Positions 45,177-53,517 of a DNA stretch of 64,000 bases are shown one piece after another; position 1 is the first letter of the stretch; the number at the start of each line of letters is the position of its first letter. Origin of the DNA: VRUE01 sp963714155. Lineage in GTDB: Bacteria > Actinomycetota > Thermoleophilia > Solirubrobacterales > 70-9. A program made the translations under genes and the position numbers. The notes under the pieces are model-generated. The model searched no databases. It saw only the letters and a list, made by a program, of their open reading frames with translations, and had not been told where the DNA came from. Where the stretch lies: contig OY970236.1 of the NCBI GenBank assembly GCA_963714155.1, positions 2,232,001 through 2,296,000 on the forward strand. The letters are read 5' to 3'.

Positions 45177-47993
45177 ATGCCGGCGACGACCGCACTGCTG
45201 GAGAGGGATGCCGAGCTCGCGACGATCGAGTCGCTGCTCAACGCGGCCCGCGGCAGCTCCGGTCAGATCCTCACGATCGAGGGCGAAGCCGGCGCCGGCA
45301 AGACCTCGCTGCTCAATGCCACCGGCCGCCTTGCCGGCGCAAGCGAGATGCGGGTCCTGCGGGCCCGGGGTGGCGAGTACGAGCGCGACTTCCCCTACGG
45401 GGTAGTGCGGCAGCTGTTCGAACCGATGCTCTTGTTCAACGAGGCTGAGCGCGCAGAGCTGCTGACGGGCAGTGCCGCCCTCGCGGCTCCGGTCTTCGAT
45501 CTGCAGGCAGCCCGGCGCGGGGACACGGACCCCCTGGCGATCCAGCACGGCCTCTACTGGCTGATGGCTGACCTGGCGGCCGCCTCGGCCACCGTCCTGC
45601 TGATCGACGATGCGCAGTGGGCTGACCTGACCTCGCTGCGGGCATTCGTCTACGCCGGCCGTCGGCTCGAGGGACTGCCGATTCTGGTCGCTTTCACGGT
45701 GAGAACCGGCGAGCCGGGCGGGCACGAAGAGCTGCTTGATCAGCTTCGCAGCCAACCCACGGCGTCGACGATCGAGCCGGCCCCACTTTCAGTCCAGGCA
45801 ACTGGCGACCTGACGGCCGCCGAAGTGGGATCCCGGCCCAGCGCGCAGTTCGCCAGCACCTGCCGCGAAGCAACGGCCGGCAATCCCTTCCTGCTCGTCG
45901 AGCTGCTCCGCTCGCTGGACGGCAAGCAGCTCGACTCGACGGCCGACGACGATGGGGCGCTGGTCGAGAAGGCGGCCGCGAGCATCTCGCGGTCGATCCT
46001 CGCGCGCTTGACCAAGCTCGGCGAGCACTCGGTCGCGGTCGCGCGGGGGGTCGCCGTGCTGGAGCCAAACGCAGAGGCCCGCCTGATCGCTGAGCTAGCC
46101 GACCTGCCGCTCGATTCCGTCGCCGAGTCATGCGCGCTCCTGGTCCGGGCACGACTGCTCTCGGACTCCCAACCGGTGGCCTTCGCTCACCCGCTGGCGC
46201 GGGAGGCGGTGCTGAGCGAGGTGCCCGCACCGCGCCGTGGCGCCGATCACGCCGTCGCCGCCCGTCTCCTCGATCGAGACGGGGCCGCCGTGGACTCGGT
46301 GGCCGCGCACCTGCTGCTGGCCGAGCATGGCCGTGATCGGTGGGCGGTTACCCAGCTGCGTGCGGCGGCGGCTGGGGCGCTCGGGCGCGGCGCTCCCGAC
46401 GCGGCGGTCCGCTATCTGCGGCGGGCATTGCGCGAGCCTCCCGACAGGAACGAACGGCAGGCCGTCAGTCATGAGCTCGGGCGTGCCCTGCTCCGCGCCA
46501 GCGATCCGGAGGGAATCGAGGTACTTCGCACTGTGCGGGCAGCAGCCGAGGATCCCGTGTCGAGAGCCGAGTTGGCGACCGAGCTCGCCGATGCGCTTGG
46601 CCTGCGGGGGGGCGGAGACGAGGCTGCCGCGCTCCTCGAAGAGTCGCTTGCGGAGACCGGGGACCATGACGGTGAGCTTGGCCTCCTGCTACGCGGATGG
46701 CTGGGCCTGCTGACGGCTTGGGGACGTGAGCGAGTGCCCGATGACGCTCTGCCCAAACCGGGAACCGAGCCATCCAACGAGACCCGGTCGGGCCGCCTGC
46801 TCATGGCCCAGGCCTCGTACCTCACAGCGATAGGTCTCGGCGCAATCGAACGCGGGCTGGAGCTGGCCGAGCTGGCGGTTCCCAGCGCCAAAGTGCTCGC
46901 CGAAGACGCAATGGCGGGGCTGCCGCCACATGGGCCGCTGGCGGCAATGACCCTCGCCGATCGGGGCGAAGAACTCGGGAACCTGCCTTCTGTCTCGATC
47001 GAGGCAGCGAGACAGCGCGGGTCGGCGCCTGGCGTCAGCGGCGGATACGGCGTGCGTTCCTTCCTGCAGCTCCTCGATGGAAACCTGCTTGACGCACAGG
47101 CCGATGCAGATGTTGCGATCAACGTGGCGCGGGGACCGGGGCTTCCCGCCCCGCTGGCGATCTGGTCCGCGGCCGCGATAAGGATCTGCGCGGCCCGTGG
47201 CGACTTCGTCGCAGCCGAAGATCTCTTGGCAGAGTTCTGGAGCAAGCGAACGCCTATATCGGGCATTCCCAGCGGAATTCTGCTCTGCGCCCGGGGGGAG
47301 CTGCGACGGGCAACCGGGCGATACGCCGAGGCGCGACACGACTACCTCGCGGCCGCAGAACGGGTGAAATTCCTGCCTCTTGCCAACCAGGAGATGTTGC
47401 CCTGGCGAATCGGCCTAGTGCGCTGCGAAACGATGCTGGGAAACGATGCACAAGCCCAGCAGTTGTCAATCGATACGACCGCATTGGCACGACGGGCGAA
47501 CGGGCAACGAGGAATCGGGATCGCCCTGGGCGCTCAGGGCGCGACCACCGGAGGCGACGAGGGGATCGCCCTGCTGCAAGAGGCGGTGAGCACTCTCGCC
47601 GCCACCCGCGCACAGCTCCAACATGCGCGCGCTCTGGTCGACCTCGGCGCCGCCCTGCGCCGCGGCAACCGCCGCAAGGAGGCCCGCGAGCCGCTGCGCG
47701 ATGGACTTGACCTGGCTCACCGTTGCGGCGCCACGCCGCTCGAGGAAGAGGCCCGCGCTGAGCTGGCGGCAACCGGCGCCCGTCCCCGCAAGGCTGTCTA
47801 CAGCGGCGTCGAGTCACTCACCCCCAGCGAGCTGCGCGTCGCCCGCATCGCCGCCGAAGGCAAGACCAACCGCGAGATCGCCCAGGCCCTGACCGTCACC
47901 GAGAAGACGATCGAGACCCACATGCGCCACGTCTTCCAGAAGCTCGACGTGGGGCGGCGGACGGAGCTGCCGGGCGCGCTCGCGTCGGGCTAG
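45177..47993 (+). CDS. Large AAA-type LuxR-family regulator (MalT/LAL-like)
   Basis: 938 residues from the ATG at 45177; a TTG at 45138 (overlapping the amidohydrolase stop) would add 13. The P-loop GEAGAGKTSL is near residue 38 and the Walker B LLIDDAQWADLTS lies near residue 145. A long helical TPR-like region covers about 350-870, and the C-terminal 60 residues are a LuxR helix-turn-helix (LTPSELRVARIAAEGKTNREIAQALTVTEKTIETH split by turns). LAL regulators respond to small ligands and activate catabolic or secondary-metabolite genes. Its target may be the amidohydrolase. Confidence 0.88.
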   Translation: MPATTALLERDAELATIESLLNAARGSSGQILTIEGEAGAGKTSLLNATGRLAGASEMRVLRARGGEYERDFPYGVVRQLFEPMLLFNEAERAELLTGSAALAAPVFDLQAARRGDTDPLAIQHGLYWLMADLAAASATVLLIDDAQWADLTSLRAFVYAGRRLEGLPILVAFTVRTGEPGGHEELLDQLRSQPTASTIEPAPLSVQATGDLTAAEVGSRPSAQFASTCREATAGNPFLLVELLRSLDGKQLDSTADDDGALVEKAAASISRSILARLTKLGEHSVAVARGVAVLEPNAEARLIAELADLPLDSVAESCALLVRARLLSDSQPVAFAHPLAREAVLSEVPAPRRGADHAVAARLLDRDGAAVDSVAAHLLLAEHGRDRWAVTQLRAAAAGALGRGAPDAAVRYLRRALREPPDRNERQAVSHELGRALLRASDPEGIEVLRTVRAAAEDPVSRAELATELADALGLRGGGDEAAALLEESLAETGDHDGELGLLLRGWLGLLTAWGRERVPDDALPKPGTEPSNETRSGRLLMAQASYLTAIGLGAIERGLELAELAVPSAKVLAEDAMAGLPPHGPLAAMTLADRGEELGNLPSVSIEAARQRGSAPGVSGGYGVRSFLQLLDGNLLDAQADADVAINVARGPGLPAPLAIWSAAAIRICAARGDFVAAEDLLAEFWSKRTPISGIPSGILLCARGELRRATGRYAEARHDYLAAAERVKFLPLANQEMLPWRIGLVRCETMLGNDAQAQQLSIDTTALARRANGQRGIGIALGAQGATTGGDEGIALLQEAVSTLAATRAQLQHARALVDLGAALRRGNRRKEAREPLRDGLDLAHRCGATPLEEEARAELAATGARPRKAVYSGVESLTPSELRVARIAAEGKTNREIAQALTVTEKTIETHMRHVFQKLDVGRRTELPGALASG

Positions 47994-48565
47994 GAGGCGG
48001 CGCTGGGGGCGTTCGAACAGCGATCGACCACGTATTCCGGAGCGCAGACCGTGCGGGCCTTCCACCGGACTTCGTATTCGGAGACAAATTTCGCGAAGGC
48101 CTTCTGCGCACCGGCCCTGCTTCCAGCCCCCGCGATGGCTCGCTCCTGAATTCGTTCGGCGAGCAACTGGACTTCGACGCGCTCTTTGACGTCGCGGCGC
48201 GTGTAGTGAGCTTCTCGCAAGAAGCGGCGGTATTCCGCCCCGTTCTTGAACGCTTCCCGCTTGATTTTCGCAGTCGCGCGGGCAACCTCCCGGGGCCGCA
48301 CTCCAAGGCCCATTTCCGCCGCCTGCCCCCTGATCCAAGAGTCGTCGAGCAATTCTCCGATCACGATCTTCTCCAGCCTTCCGTACCCGTCATCGCCCGG
48401 CTTGGGTGCAGATCTGAGCCCGGACTGGGCCGCCGCCTGGACCAAGGCGTGGTGGAACTCCTTTCTGGTTGCCACCCCGCCACCCTCGCCACCGAGATCG
48501 GGAACCTGGGCGACGATGGCAACGACGTTCGCCGGCAACTCCGTGGGGGGTGGAACGGGAATCAA
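47990..48565 (-). CDS. SurA-N-like protein, probably 5'-truncated
   Basis: 191 residues. The TELPANVVAIV and TRKEFHHALVQAA segments and the later helical part resemble the N-terminal domain of SurA/PrsA-type foldases, which normally begins after a signal peptide. No signal is present here: the open frame starts at a TTG only 2 bp past the tRNA-Gly 3' end. No PPIase domain follows, though short forms exist. It may have lost its first exon-like part when something was exchanged at the tRNA, or it may be a cytoplasmic variant. It ends overlapping the LuxR gene. Confidence 0.6.
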   Translation of the reverse strand: MIPVPPPTELPANVVAIVAQVPDLGGEGGGVATRKEFHHALVQAAAQSGLRSAPKPGDDGYGRLEKIVIGELLDDSWIRGQAAEMGLGVRPREVARATAKIKREAFKNGAEYRRFLREAHYTRRDVKERVEVQLLAERIQERAIAGAGSRAGAQKAFAKFVSEYEVRWKARTVCAPEYVVDRCSNAPSAAS

Positions 48566-48566
48566 G

Positions 48567-48639
48567 AGCGGACGACGAGGTTCGAACTCGCGACCTCCAG
48601 CTTGGGAAGCTGGCGCTCTACCAACTGAGCTACGTCCGC
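48567..48639 (-). tRNA. tRNA-Gly (anticodon CCC)
   Basis: 73 nt on the minus strand. GCGGACG/CGTCCGC acceptor with discriminator T, D-arm GCTCAGTTGGTAGAGC, anticodon arm CCAGC-TTCCCAA-GCTGG (CCC) and T-loop TTCGAAC are all sound. CCA is not encoded. It reads GGG glycine codons. Confidence 0.95.
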
Positions 48640-48704
48640 GCCCGGCTGATTCTAGGGCGGGCGCGGGGTTGCCGGGGGCGAGCGCGATCTAGAGTTCGGC
48701 GCCC

Positions 48705-49226
48705 GTGAGCACTCGCTCCTTTCTCGTCTTCCTCGCCGTGCTGGCCGTCCTCGGCCTGCTTGCCTTTGGCCTGCTCAACAAGGGGGCGGCGAAGATCGCG
48801 GTGGGCGACCCGGTGCCGGACGAGGTCCTGCCGGCTCTGCCGGGCCCGGGCAAAGGCTCGATCGCCGACTACCGCGGCGAGTGGGTGCTGGTCAACCTCT
48901 GGGCCTCCTGGTGCGTCCCCTGTCGCGAGGAGGCGCCGGTGCTGCAGGACTTCTACGAGCGCAACCGCGGGCGCGAGACGATGGTGGTCGGCATCAACGT
49001 GCAGGACAACGAGGACGATGCCCTCGCCTTCCTGGACGAGCACCCGAGCGGCTATCCGCAGCTGCGCTCGGTCGGCGACGAGCGCAGCGACGCCTTCGGC
49101 TCCACCGGCGTGCCGGAGAACTTCCTGGTCGAACCCGACGGCGACCTGGCGCTGATCTGGCGCGGTCCGGTCGACGACCAGTTCCTGCGCGAACGCGTCC
49201 TGCCGCTGATCGAAGGCACGTCGTGA
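48705..49226 (+). CDS. ccmG: Thiol-disulfide oxidoreductase CcmG/DsbE-like
   Basis: 173 residues. An N-terminal anchor (about 5-24) leads to a thioredoxin fold with ASWCVPCREE (near residue 68), the WCxxC motif of the TlpA/CcmG group, and a cis-proline region near GVPENFLV. It keeps the heme-attachment cysteines of apocytochrome c reduced outside the membrane. A ccmH gene follows 55 bp on, and ccmF/ccmE lie 9 kb away. A family II hairpin begins at its TGA. Confidence 0.92.
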   Translation: MSTRSFLVFLAVLAVLGLLAFGLLNKGAAKIAVGDPVPDEVLPALPGPGKGSIADYRGEWVLVNLWASWCVPCREEAPVLQDFYERNRGRETMVVGINVQDNEDDALAFLDEHPSGYPQLRSVGDERSDAFGSTGVPENFLVEPDGDLALIWRGPVDDQFLRERVLPLIEGTS

Positions 49227-49271
49227 GCTTCCGCTGTTCCTTTTCCTCGCCATGCACCGCCAAGGCACATG
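49227..49271. repeat. Family II hairpin, copy 2 (ccmG 3' end)
   Basis: After the TGA, TTCCGCTGTTCCTT leads to AAGGCACAT; the pairing core CTGTTCCTT/AAGGCACA is kept though the outer arms have decayed. It falls in the gap before ccmH. Copies with the same core lie at 35034 and 56840. Confidence 0.7.
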
Positions 49272-49281
49272 GGAGGGCTCG

Positions 49282-49770
49282 TTGAGGCGGGGGGCGATGC
49301 TGCTGACCGCGATTGCGCTCGGGCTGCTGAACTCTACGGGCGGGGCAACCGCTGCTGCCGCACCCTCTCCGGTCCCCCAGACCACGGTCCAAGACATCGA
49401 AGACGAGGTGATGTGCCCGATCTGCGGCACCCTGCTCGAGCTCGCCGACTCGCCGCAGGCGCGGCGCGAGAAGATCTTCGTCGCCAAGCTCGTCGCCGCC
49501 GGTAAGAGCAAGGCCGAGGTCAAGGACGCCCTGGTCGCCCAGTACGGCTCCGAGGTCCTCGCCCAGCCGGAAGCCTCGGGGTTCGACCTCTCCGCCTACC
49601 TGGTGCCGATCCTGGCCTTCCTGGTTGCCGCAGTCGCGGTCACCTTCAGCGTCCTGCGCTGGCGCCGCAGCGGTCGGACCCGCGATGCCGGAGGCAAAGT
49701 CGACGGCGACGGCCCCCGCGGCGAGGACGCCGAGCGACTCGAGGCCGACCTCTCGCGCTACGACCTGTAG
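49282..49770 (+). CDS. ccmH: Cytochrome c biogenesis protein CcmH
   Basis: 162 residues from a TTG at 49282, with GGGAGGG 5 bp ahead; an ATG at 49252 (172 residues) lies inside the repeat and is less likely. A signal or anchor covers about 5-25, then VMCPICGTLLELADSPQ, in which CPIC is the CxxC of CcmH/NrfF, and a membrane helix near 105-127 (YLVPILAFLVAAVAVTF). It helps reduce or present apocytochrome c to the CcmF lyase. The 3' end faces a convergent gene. Confidence 0.9.
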   Translation: MRRGAMLLTAIALGLLNSTGGATAAAAPSPVPQTTVQDIEDEVMCPICGTLLELADSPQARREKIFVAKLVAAGKSKAEVKDALVAQYGSEVLAQPEASGFDLSAYLVPILAFLVAAVAVTFSVLRWRRSGRTRDAGGKVDGDGPRGEDAERLEADLSRYDL

Positions 49771-49779
49771 GCAAGCAAC

Positions 49780-50415
49780 TCAGCCGAAGAGGACGAGGCC
49801 GGTGACCGATACCGGCATCCGCTTCGGCAGCTGCCCCTGCTGACCGCAGGCGATGGTGACGGCGGTGTGTTCGGTGATCGCGCGCAGCGAGTCCGGGTCT
49901 TCATCCAGCGGCGGCCCGTCGATGACGAGCAGGTCGTAGGCGCGGCGCAGGCGCTCGATTGCGTGGTCGCAGCGCTCGGAGTCGAGCAGCGCCACCGGCT
50001 CGGACTCGGGCTCGCCGGCGACGATGCAGGCAAGCGGCTCGGTGGCCTTGCCCGAGGCGGGGCCGGCGAGAACCAGCGGCTGCAGGATCTCGCTTGCTCC
50101 TGCCTCGTCGAGCAGGTACTCGTGCAACCCCGGGCTGGCGGTAAGTCCGAGCCTGCTCGCCAGGGCGGGAGCGGCGAGATCGCACTCGAGCAGGACGACC
50201 CGGCGGCCGGCGGCCGTCGCGGCCGCAGACAGCCCCAATGCCACCTCGCCCTTCGCCGGCCCGGTCATGAACACCGAGCTCGTCTTCGCCAGCTTCGTCG
50301 CCAAATCGGCGTAGGCCTGCAGCTGGTCGCGGCCGAGCGCCCCGGGCCGCGTCGAGTTGTTCGGCGAGGTCGGGATCTCGGCCAGCACCGGCTCCTTGCT
50401 GCGGCGGCGCCGCAT
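49780..50415 (-). CDS. BY-kinase/MinD-like ATPase with a degraded P-loop
   Basis: 211 residues, ATG overlapping the argS stop (TGATG). The fold of CpsD/Wzc-type and MinD-like ATPases shows in VVLLECDLAAPALASRLGL (the A' segment, Asp kept), GLHEYLL and LLVIDGPPLDEDPDSL. Yet the place of the Walker A loop reads TGPAKGEVALG, where relatives have GEGKS/T. The lysine and serine that hold ATP are replaced by Glu and Val, so nucleotide hydrolysis is doubtful. It may be a regulatory or scaffold form. No tyrosine cluster is seen at the end. Confidence 0.75.
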   Translation of the reverse strand: MRRRRSKEPVLAEIPTSPNNSTRPGALGRDQLQAYADLATKLAKTSSVFMTGPAKGEVALGLSAAATAAGRRVVLLECDLAAPALASRLGLTASPGLHEYLLDEAGASEILQPLVLAGPASGKATEPLACIVAGEPESEPVALLDSERCDHAIERLRRAYDLLVIDGPPLDEDPDSLRAITEHTAVTIACGQQGQLPKRMPVSVTGLVLFG

Positions 50416-52058
50416 CACATTCGCTCCGGGGCGGAGATGCCAAGCAGGCCAAGTGAGCCGGCGATCGTGCGCATCGTGAGCAGGGAGAGTGCCAGCCGCG
50501 AGCCCTCGACGCCCTCTCCCTCCGCCCCGACGACCTGGCAGTCGCGGTAGAAGCCGTGAAAGTCGGCGGCGACGGCGGTCGCGTAGGTGCAGATCCGGTG
50601 CGGCGCCCGCCGCGCCGCCGCCTCGCGCACCTCGCCGGGGAACTCGAGCAGGCGCTTGATCAGCTCGCGCTCGGCCGGCTCGATCGCCGTGCCGGGCGTC
50701 TCCACGCCGGCTCCCCCCGCAACCGCATCGAGCTCCCGTTCGGCCTTGCGCAGGATGCTGGCGATGCGGGCGTGGGCGTACTGGACGTAGTAGACCGGGT
50801 TGTCGTTGGACTGGCGGCGGGCGAGCTCGAGGTCGAGATCGACCGTGGTGTCGTGGCTGCGCCAGAGCATGAACCAGCGGGTCGCGTCGACGCCAATGTC
50901 GTCGAGCAGCTCATCGAGGGCGACGAAATCGCCGCTGCGCTTCGACATCTGCGCTCGCTCGCCGCTTTCGACGATGTGGACGAGGCGCATGATCAGCGCC
51001 TCGAAGCGCTCCGGGTCGGCGCCAAGGGCCTCGATCGCGGCGCGCACGCGGGGTACGTAGCCGTGGTGGTCGGCGCCGAGGATGTTGATCAGGCGGCCAA
51101 AGCCGCGCTCGAGCTTGTCCCAGTGGTAGGCAACGTCGGCGGCGAGGTAGGTCGGTTCGCCGTTGGCCCGGATCAACACCCGGTCCTTGTCGTCGCCGAA
51201 GGTCGTCGTCCGCAGCCAGAGCGCCTCGTCGCTGCGGTAGGTGTGGCCGGCCTCGTCGAGCTGGGCTAGGGCCGCCTCAACCTCGCCGCGGCTGTAGAGA
51301 TCGCGCTCGGAGAACCAGGTGTCGAAGCGGACGCCGAAGCGGTCGAGGGTGCCGCGCACGTTCTCGAGAATCAGCTCGACCCCGCGGCTGCCGATCGCCT
51401 CGAGGTCGTCGGGCGCGATTCCGTCGCCGGCTATCCGCTCGCCCAGCCCGATCACGTAGTCGCCGCCGTAGCCGTCCTCGGGCGGATCCTCACCGCGCAT
51501 GCGGGCGGCAATCGAGGCAGCGAAGCGGTCGATCTGGCCGCCGGCGTCGTTGACGTAGAACTCGCGCTGCACCTCGTGCCCGGCCGCCTCCAGCAAGCGG
51601 ACCAGGGCGTCGCCGTAGGCGGCGTGGCGCCCGCCGCCAACGTGCAGCGGCCCGGTCGGGTTGGCGGAGACGAACTCGACCAGGATGCGCTCGGGTGAAT
51701 CGGTCGGCGCCGGCCCGAGCCGCTCGCCAGCGGCGGCGAGGCTGACCATCGCTCGCCGGTACCACTCGTCGGCGAGGAAGAAGTTGATGAAGCCGGGCCC
51801 CGCCACCTCGATCCGCTCGACCGTCCCCTCCCCCAGCTGGGCGCCGAGCTGCTCCGCCAGGCGGGCGGCGACGTCGCGCGGGTTTTCGCCCAAGGGGGCC
51901 GCCAGCAGCATCGCTGCGTTGGAGCTGTAGTCGCCCAGCTCCGCCTTGGGCGGACGCTCCAAGGTCGGTTCGGGACCGCTCGCCTCGCCGTTGCGCAGAG
52001 CACGGGAGGCGGCGTCGACTGCGCTGTGCAGCTCGGCGATCGGGTCAGCGGTTGCCAT
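50415..52058 (-). CDS. argS: Arginyl-tRNA synthetase
   Basis: 547 residues from the ATG at 52058 (the longer frame is non-homologous). The HIGH-like motif is SANPTGPLHVGGGRHAAYGD (near residue 131), the KMSKS equivalent is QMSKRSGDFV (near 370), and the C-terminal DALR domain has YAHARIASILRKAE. It charges tRNA-Arg. Divergent from the phosphoesterase gene across 80 bp and overlapping the ATPase-like gene downstream. Confidence 0.97.
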   Translation of the reverse strand: MATADPIAELHSAVDAASRALRNGEASGPEPTLERPPKAELGDYSSNAAMLLAAPLGENPRDVAARLAEQLGAQLGEGTVERIEVAGPGFINFFLADEWYRRAMVSLAAAGERLGPAPTDSPERILVEFVSANPTGPLHVGGGRHAAYGDALVRLLEAAGHEVQREFYVNDAGGQIDRFAASIAARMRGEDPPEDGYGGDYVIGLGERIAGDGIAPDDLEAIGSRGVELILENVRGTLDRFGVRFDTWFSERDLYSRGEVEAALAQLDEAGHTYRSDEALWLRTTTFGDDKDRVLIRANGEPTYLAADVAYHWDKLERGFGRLINILGADHHGYVPRVRAAIEALGADPERFEALIMRLVHIVESGERAQMSKRSGDFVALDELLDDIGVDATRWFMLWRSHDTTVDLDLELARRQSNDNPVYYVQYAHARIASILRKAERELDAVAGGAGVETPGTAIEPAERELIKRLLEFPGEVREAAARRAPHRICTYATAVAADFHGFYRDCQVVGAEGEGVEGSRLALSLLTMRTIAGSLGLLGISAPERM

Positions 52059-52138
52059 CGTCGCGGCCCATCGTATGGAGAGGCGACAACGGTTGCGCTC
52101 TGTCCTTGCGGCAGCGGGCACTGAGTACGCTGGCCGGC

Positions 52139-52879
52139 GTGAGGATCGCGGCGATCACCGACATCCACGCCAATCTGCCGGCACTCGAGTCGGTCCTCGA
52201 GGCGATCGACGCGGCCGGGGCCGAGGAGATCTGGTGCCTTGGCGACGTGCTCGGCTACGGGGCCGAGCCCGATGCCTGCGCCGCCCTGGTCCGTGAGCGC
52301 TGCGCGGTCTCGCTGGTCGGCAATCACGACCTCGCGGTGCTGGGCGCGCTCGATATCGGCTCCTTCTCCGAGGCCGCCGCGGTCGCGGTCGAGTGGACCC
52401 GCGCCAACGTCAGCGAGGAGACGCTGGCCTTCCTGCGTGACCTCGATCCCCACGGCGAGCGCGCGAAGATCGGCCTCTTCCACGCCTCGCCGCGCGACCC
52501 GGTCTGGGAGTACGTGCTCTCAAGCGAGCAGGCAGACGCCGGCATGGACGCCAACGCCCAGCGCATCGGATTGATCGGCCACTCCCACGTCGCCCTCTTC
52601 TTCAACCGGCCCAGTGGCGGCTCAGCCGAGGAAACCCGCGGCGCCCAAGCCAGCGACGACGCGCTGCTCAAACTCAGTCGCGGTGGCTGGCTGCTCAACC
52701 CGGGCAGCGTCGGCCAGCCGCGCGACGGTGATCCGCGCGCCGCTTGGCTGGAACTCGACACCGAGGCCGAGACCGCTCGCTTTCACCGCGTGCCCTACGA
52801 CATCGACCGCGCCGCCGCGCCGATCGCCGCGGCCGGCCTGCCGAGCCGTCTCGCCGACCGCCTCTACAGCGGGCAGTAA
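52139..52879 (+). CDS. Metallophosphoesterase (YfcE/MJ0936-like)
   Basis: 246 residues from a GTG. The metal-binding signature is ITDIHANLPALE (DxH), CLGDVLGYG (GDxxGYG), GNHD and, further on, GHSHVALFF. Members hydrolyse phosphodiesters or nucleotides with two metal ions. Extra residues at about 165-190 (GGSAEETRGAQASDD) form a disordered-looking insertion. It is followed after 20 bp by a lipoprotein and kinase gene set. Confidence 0.9.
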   Translation: MRIAAITDIHANLPALESVLEAIDAAGAEEIWCLGDVLGYGAEPDACAALVRERCAVSLVGNHDLAVLGALDIGSFSEAAAVAVEWTRANVSEETLAFLRDLDPHGERAKIGLFHASPRDPVWEYVLSSEQADAGMDANAQRIGLIGHSHVALFFNRPSGGSAEETRGAQASDDALLKLSRGGWLLNPGSVGQPRDGDPRAAWLELDTEAETARFHRVPYDIDRAAAPIAAAGLPSRLADRLYSGQ

Positions 52880-52899
52880 CGGTCAAATGCAGGGTAAAT

Positions 52900-53517
52900 A
52901 TGCGCCATAGGTCGTTCTCTAGACTCGCAACGGTGCGTCAGCTGGCCATACCCATGCTCGCCCTCGCGCTGGGCGCCGCGGCGGCGCTTGCGCTCGCTTC
53001 CTGCGGCGGTGGCGAGGACGCCAAGCTGCTGCCCGGCAACACCGCCGCCGAAATCACCGAAAACCTCGATCGCGTCAAGCAGTACAGCGAAGAAGGCGAA
53101 TGCGTCGGCGCCGAAGACGCGGTCAGCGAAGTCAACGCCCAGGTCGAAGCGCTCACCGGGGTCGATCCAAAGCTGCAGGAAGCGCTGCAACGGGGCGCGG
53201 CGCGGCTGAGCGAAGTCGTCGCCAGCTGCACGGAAGAAGAAACCGAAACGGTGGCTCCCGCGAGCGAAGCGACGACCGAAGAAACCGAAACGCTCCCGCC
53301 CGGCCTGGAGAAGAAGGAAGAAAAGGAACGGGAGAAGGAAGAAAAAGAGCTCGAAAAGGAAGAAGAGAAAGCGGAAAAGAAAGAACCGCCGGAACCCAAA
53401 ACGACGCCTGAAGAAGAAACGCCGACCACGACCACCCCACCCGCCACCGAAGACGGCGGCACCGGGGCGTCTGGTGGCGTCGGCCCGGGCGCGCCCGTGA
53501 CACCCGGGGGCGAGTGA
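52900..53517 (+). CDS. Lipoprotein with coiled-coil-like charged region
   Basis: 205 residues from the ATG at 52900. A signal with lipobox ALASC (Cys near residue 34) suggests a lipid-anchored protein. Residues 40-110 are helical (AEITENLDRVKQYSEEGE, VDPKLQEALQRGAARLSEVV). Residues 125-185 are an extreme Glu/Lys tract of (K/E)EKE type followed by a Thr/Pro-rich tail. The TGATG overlap couples it to the protein kinase gene, so it may be a sensor or substrate of that kinase. I recognise no family. Confidence 0.75.
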   Translation: MRHRSFSRLATVRQLAIPMLALALGAAAALALASCGGGEDAKLLPGNTAAEITENLDRVKQYSEEGECVGAEDAVSEVNAQVEALTGVDPKLQEALQRGAARLSEVVASCTEEETETVAPASEATTEETETLPPGLEKKEEKEREKEEKELEKEEEKAEKKEPPEPKTTPEEETPTTTTPPATEDGGTGASGGVGPGAPVTPGGE

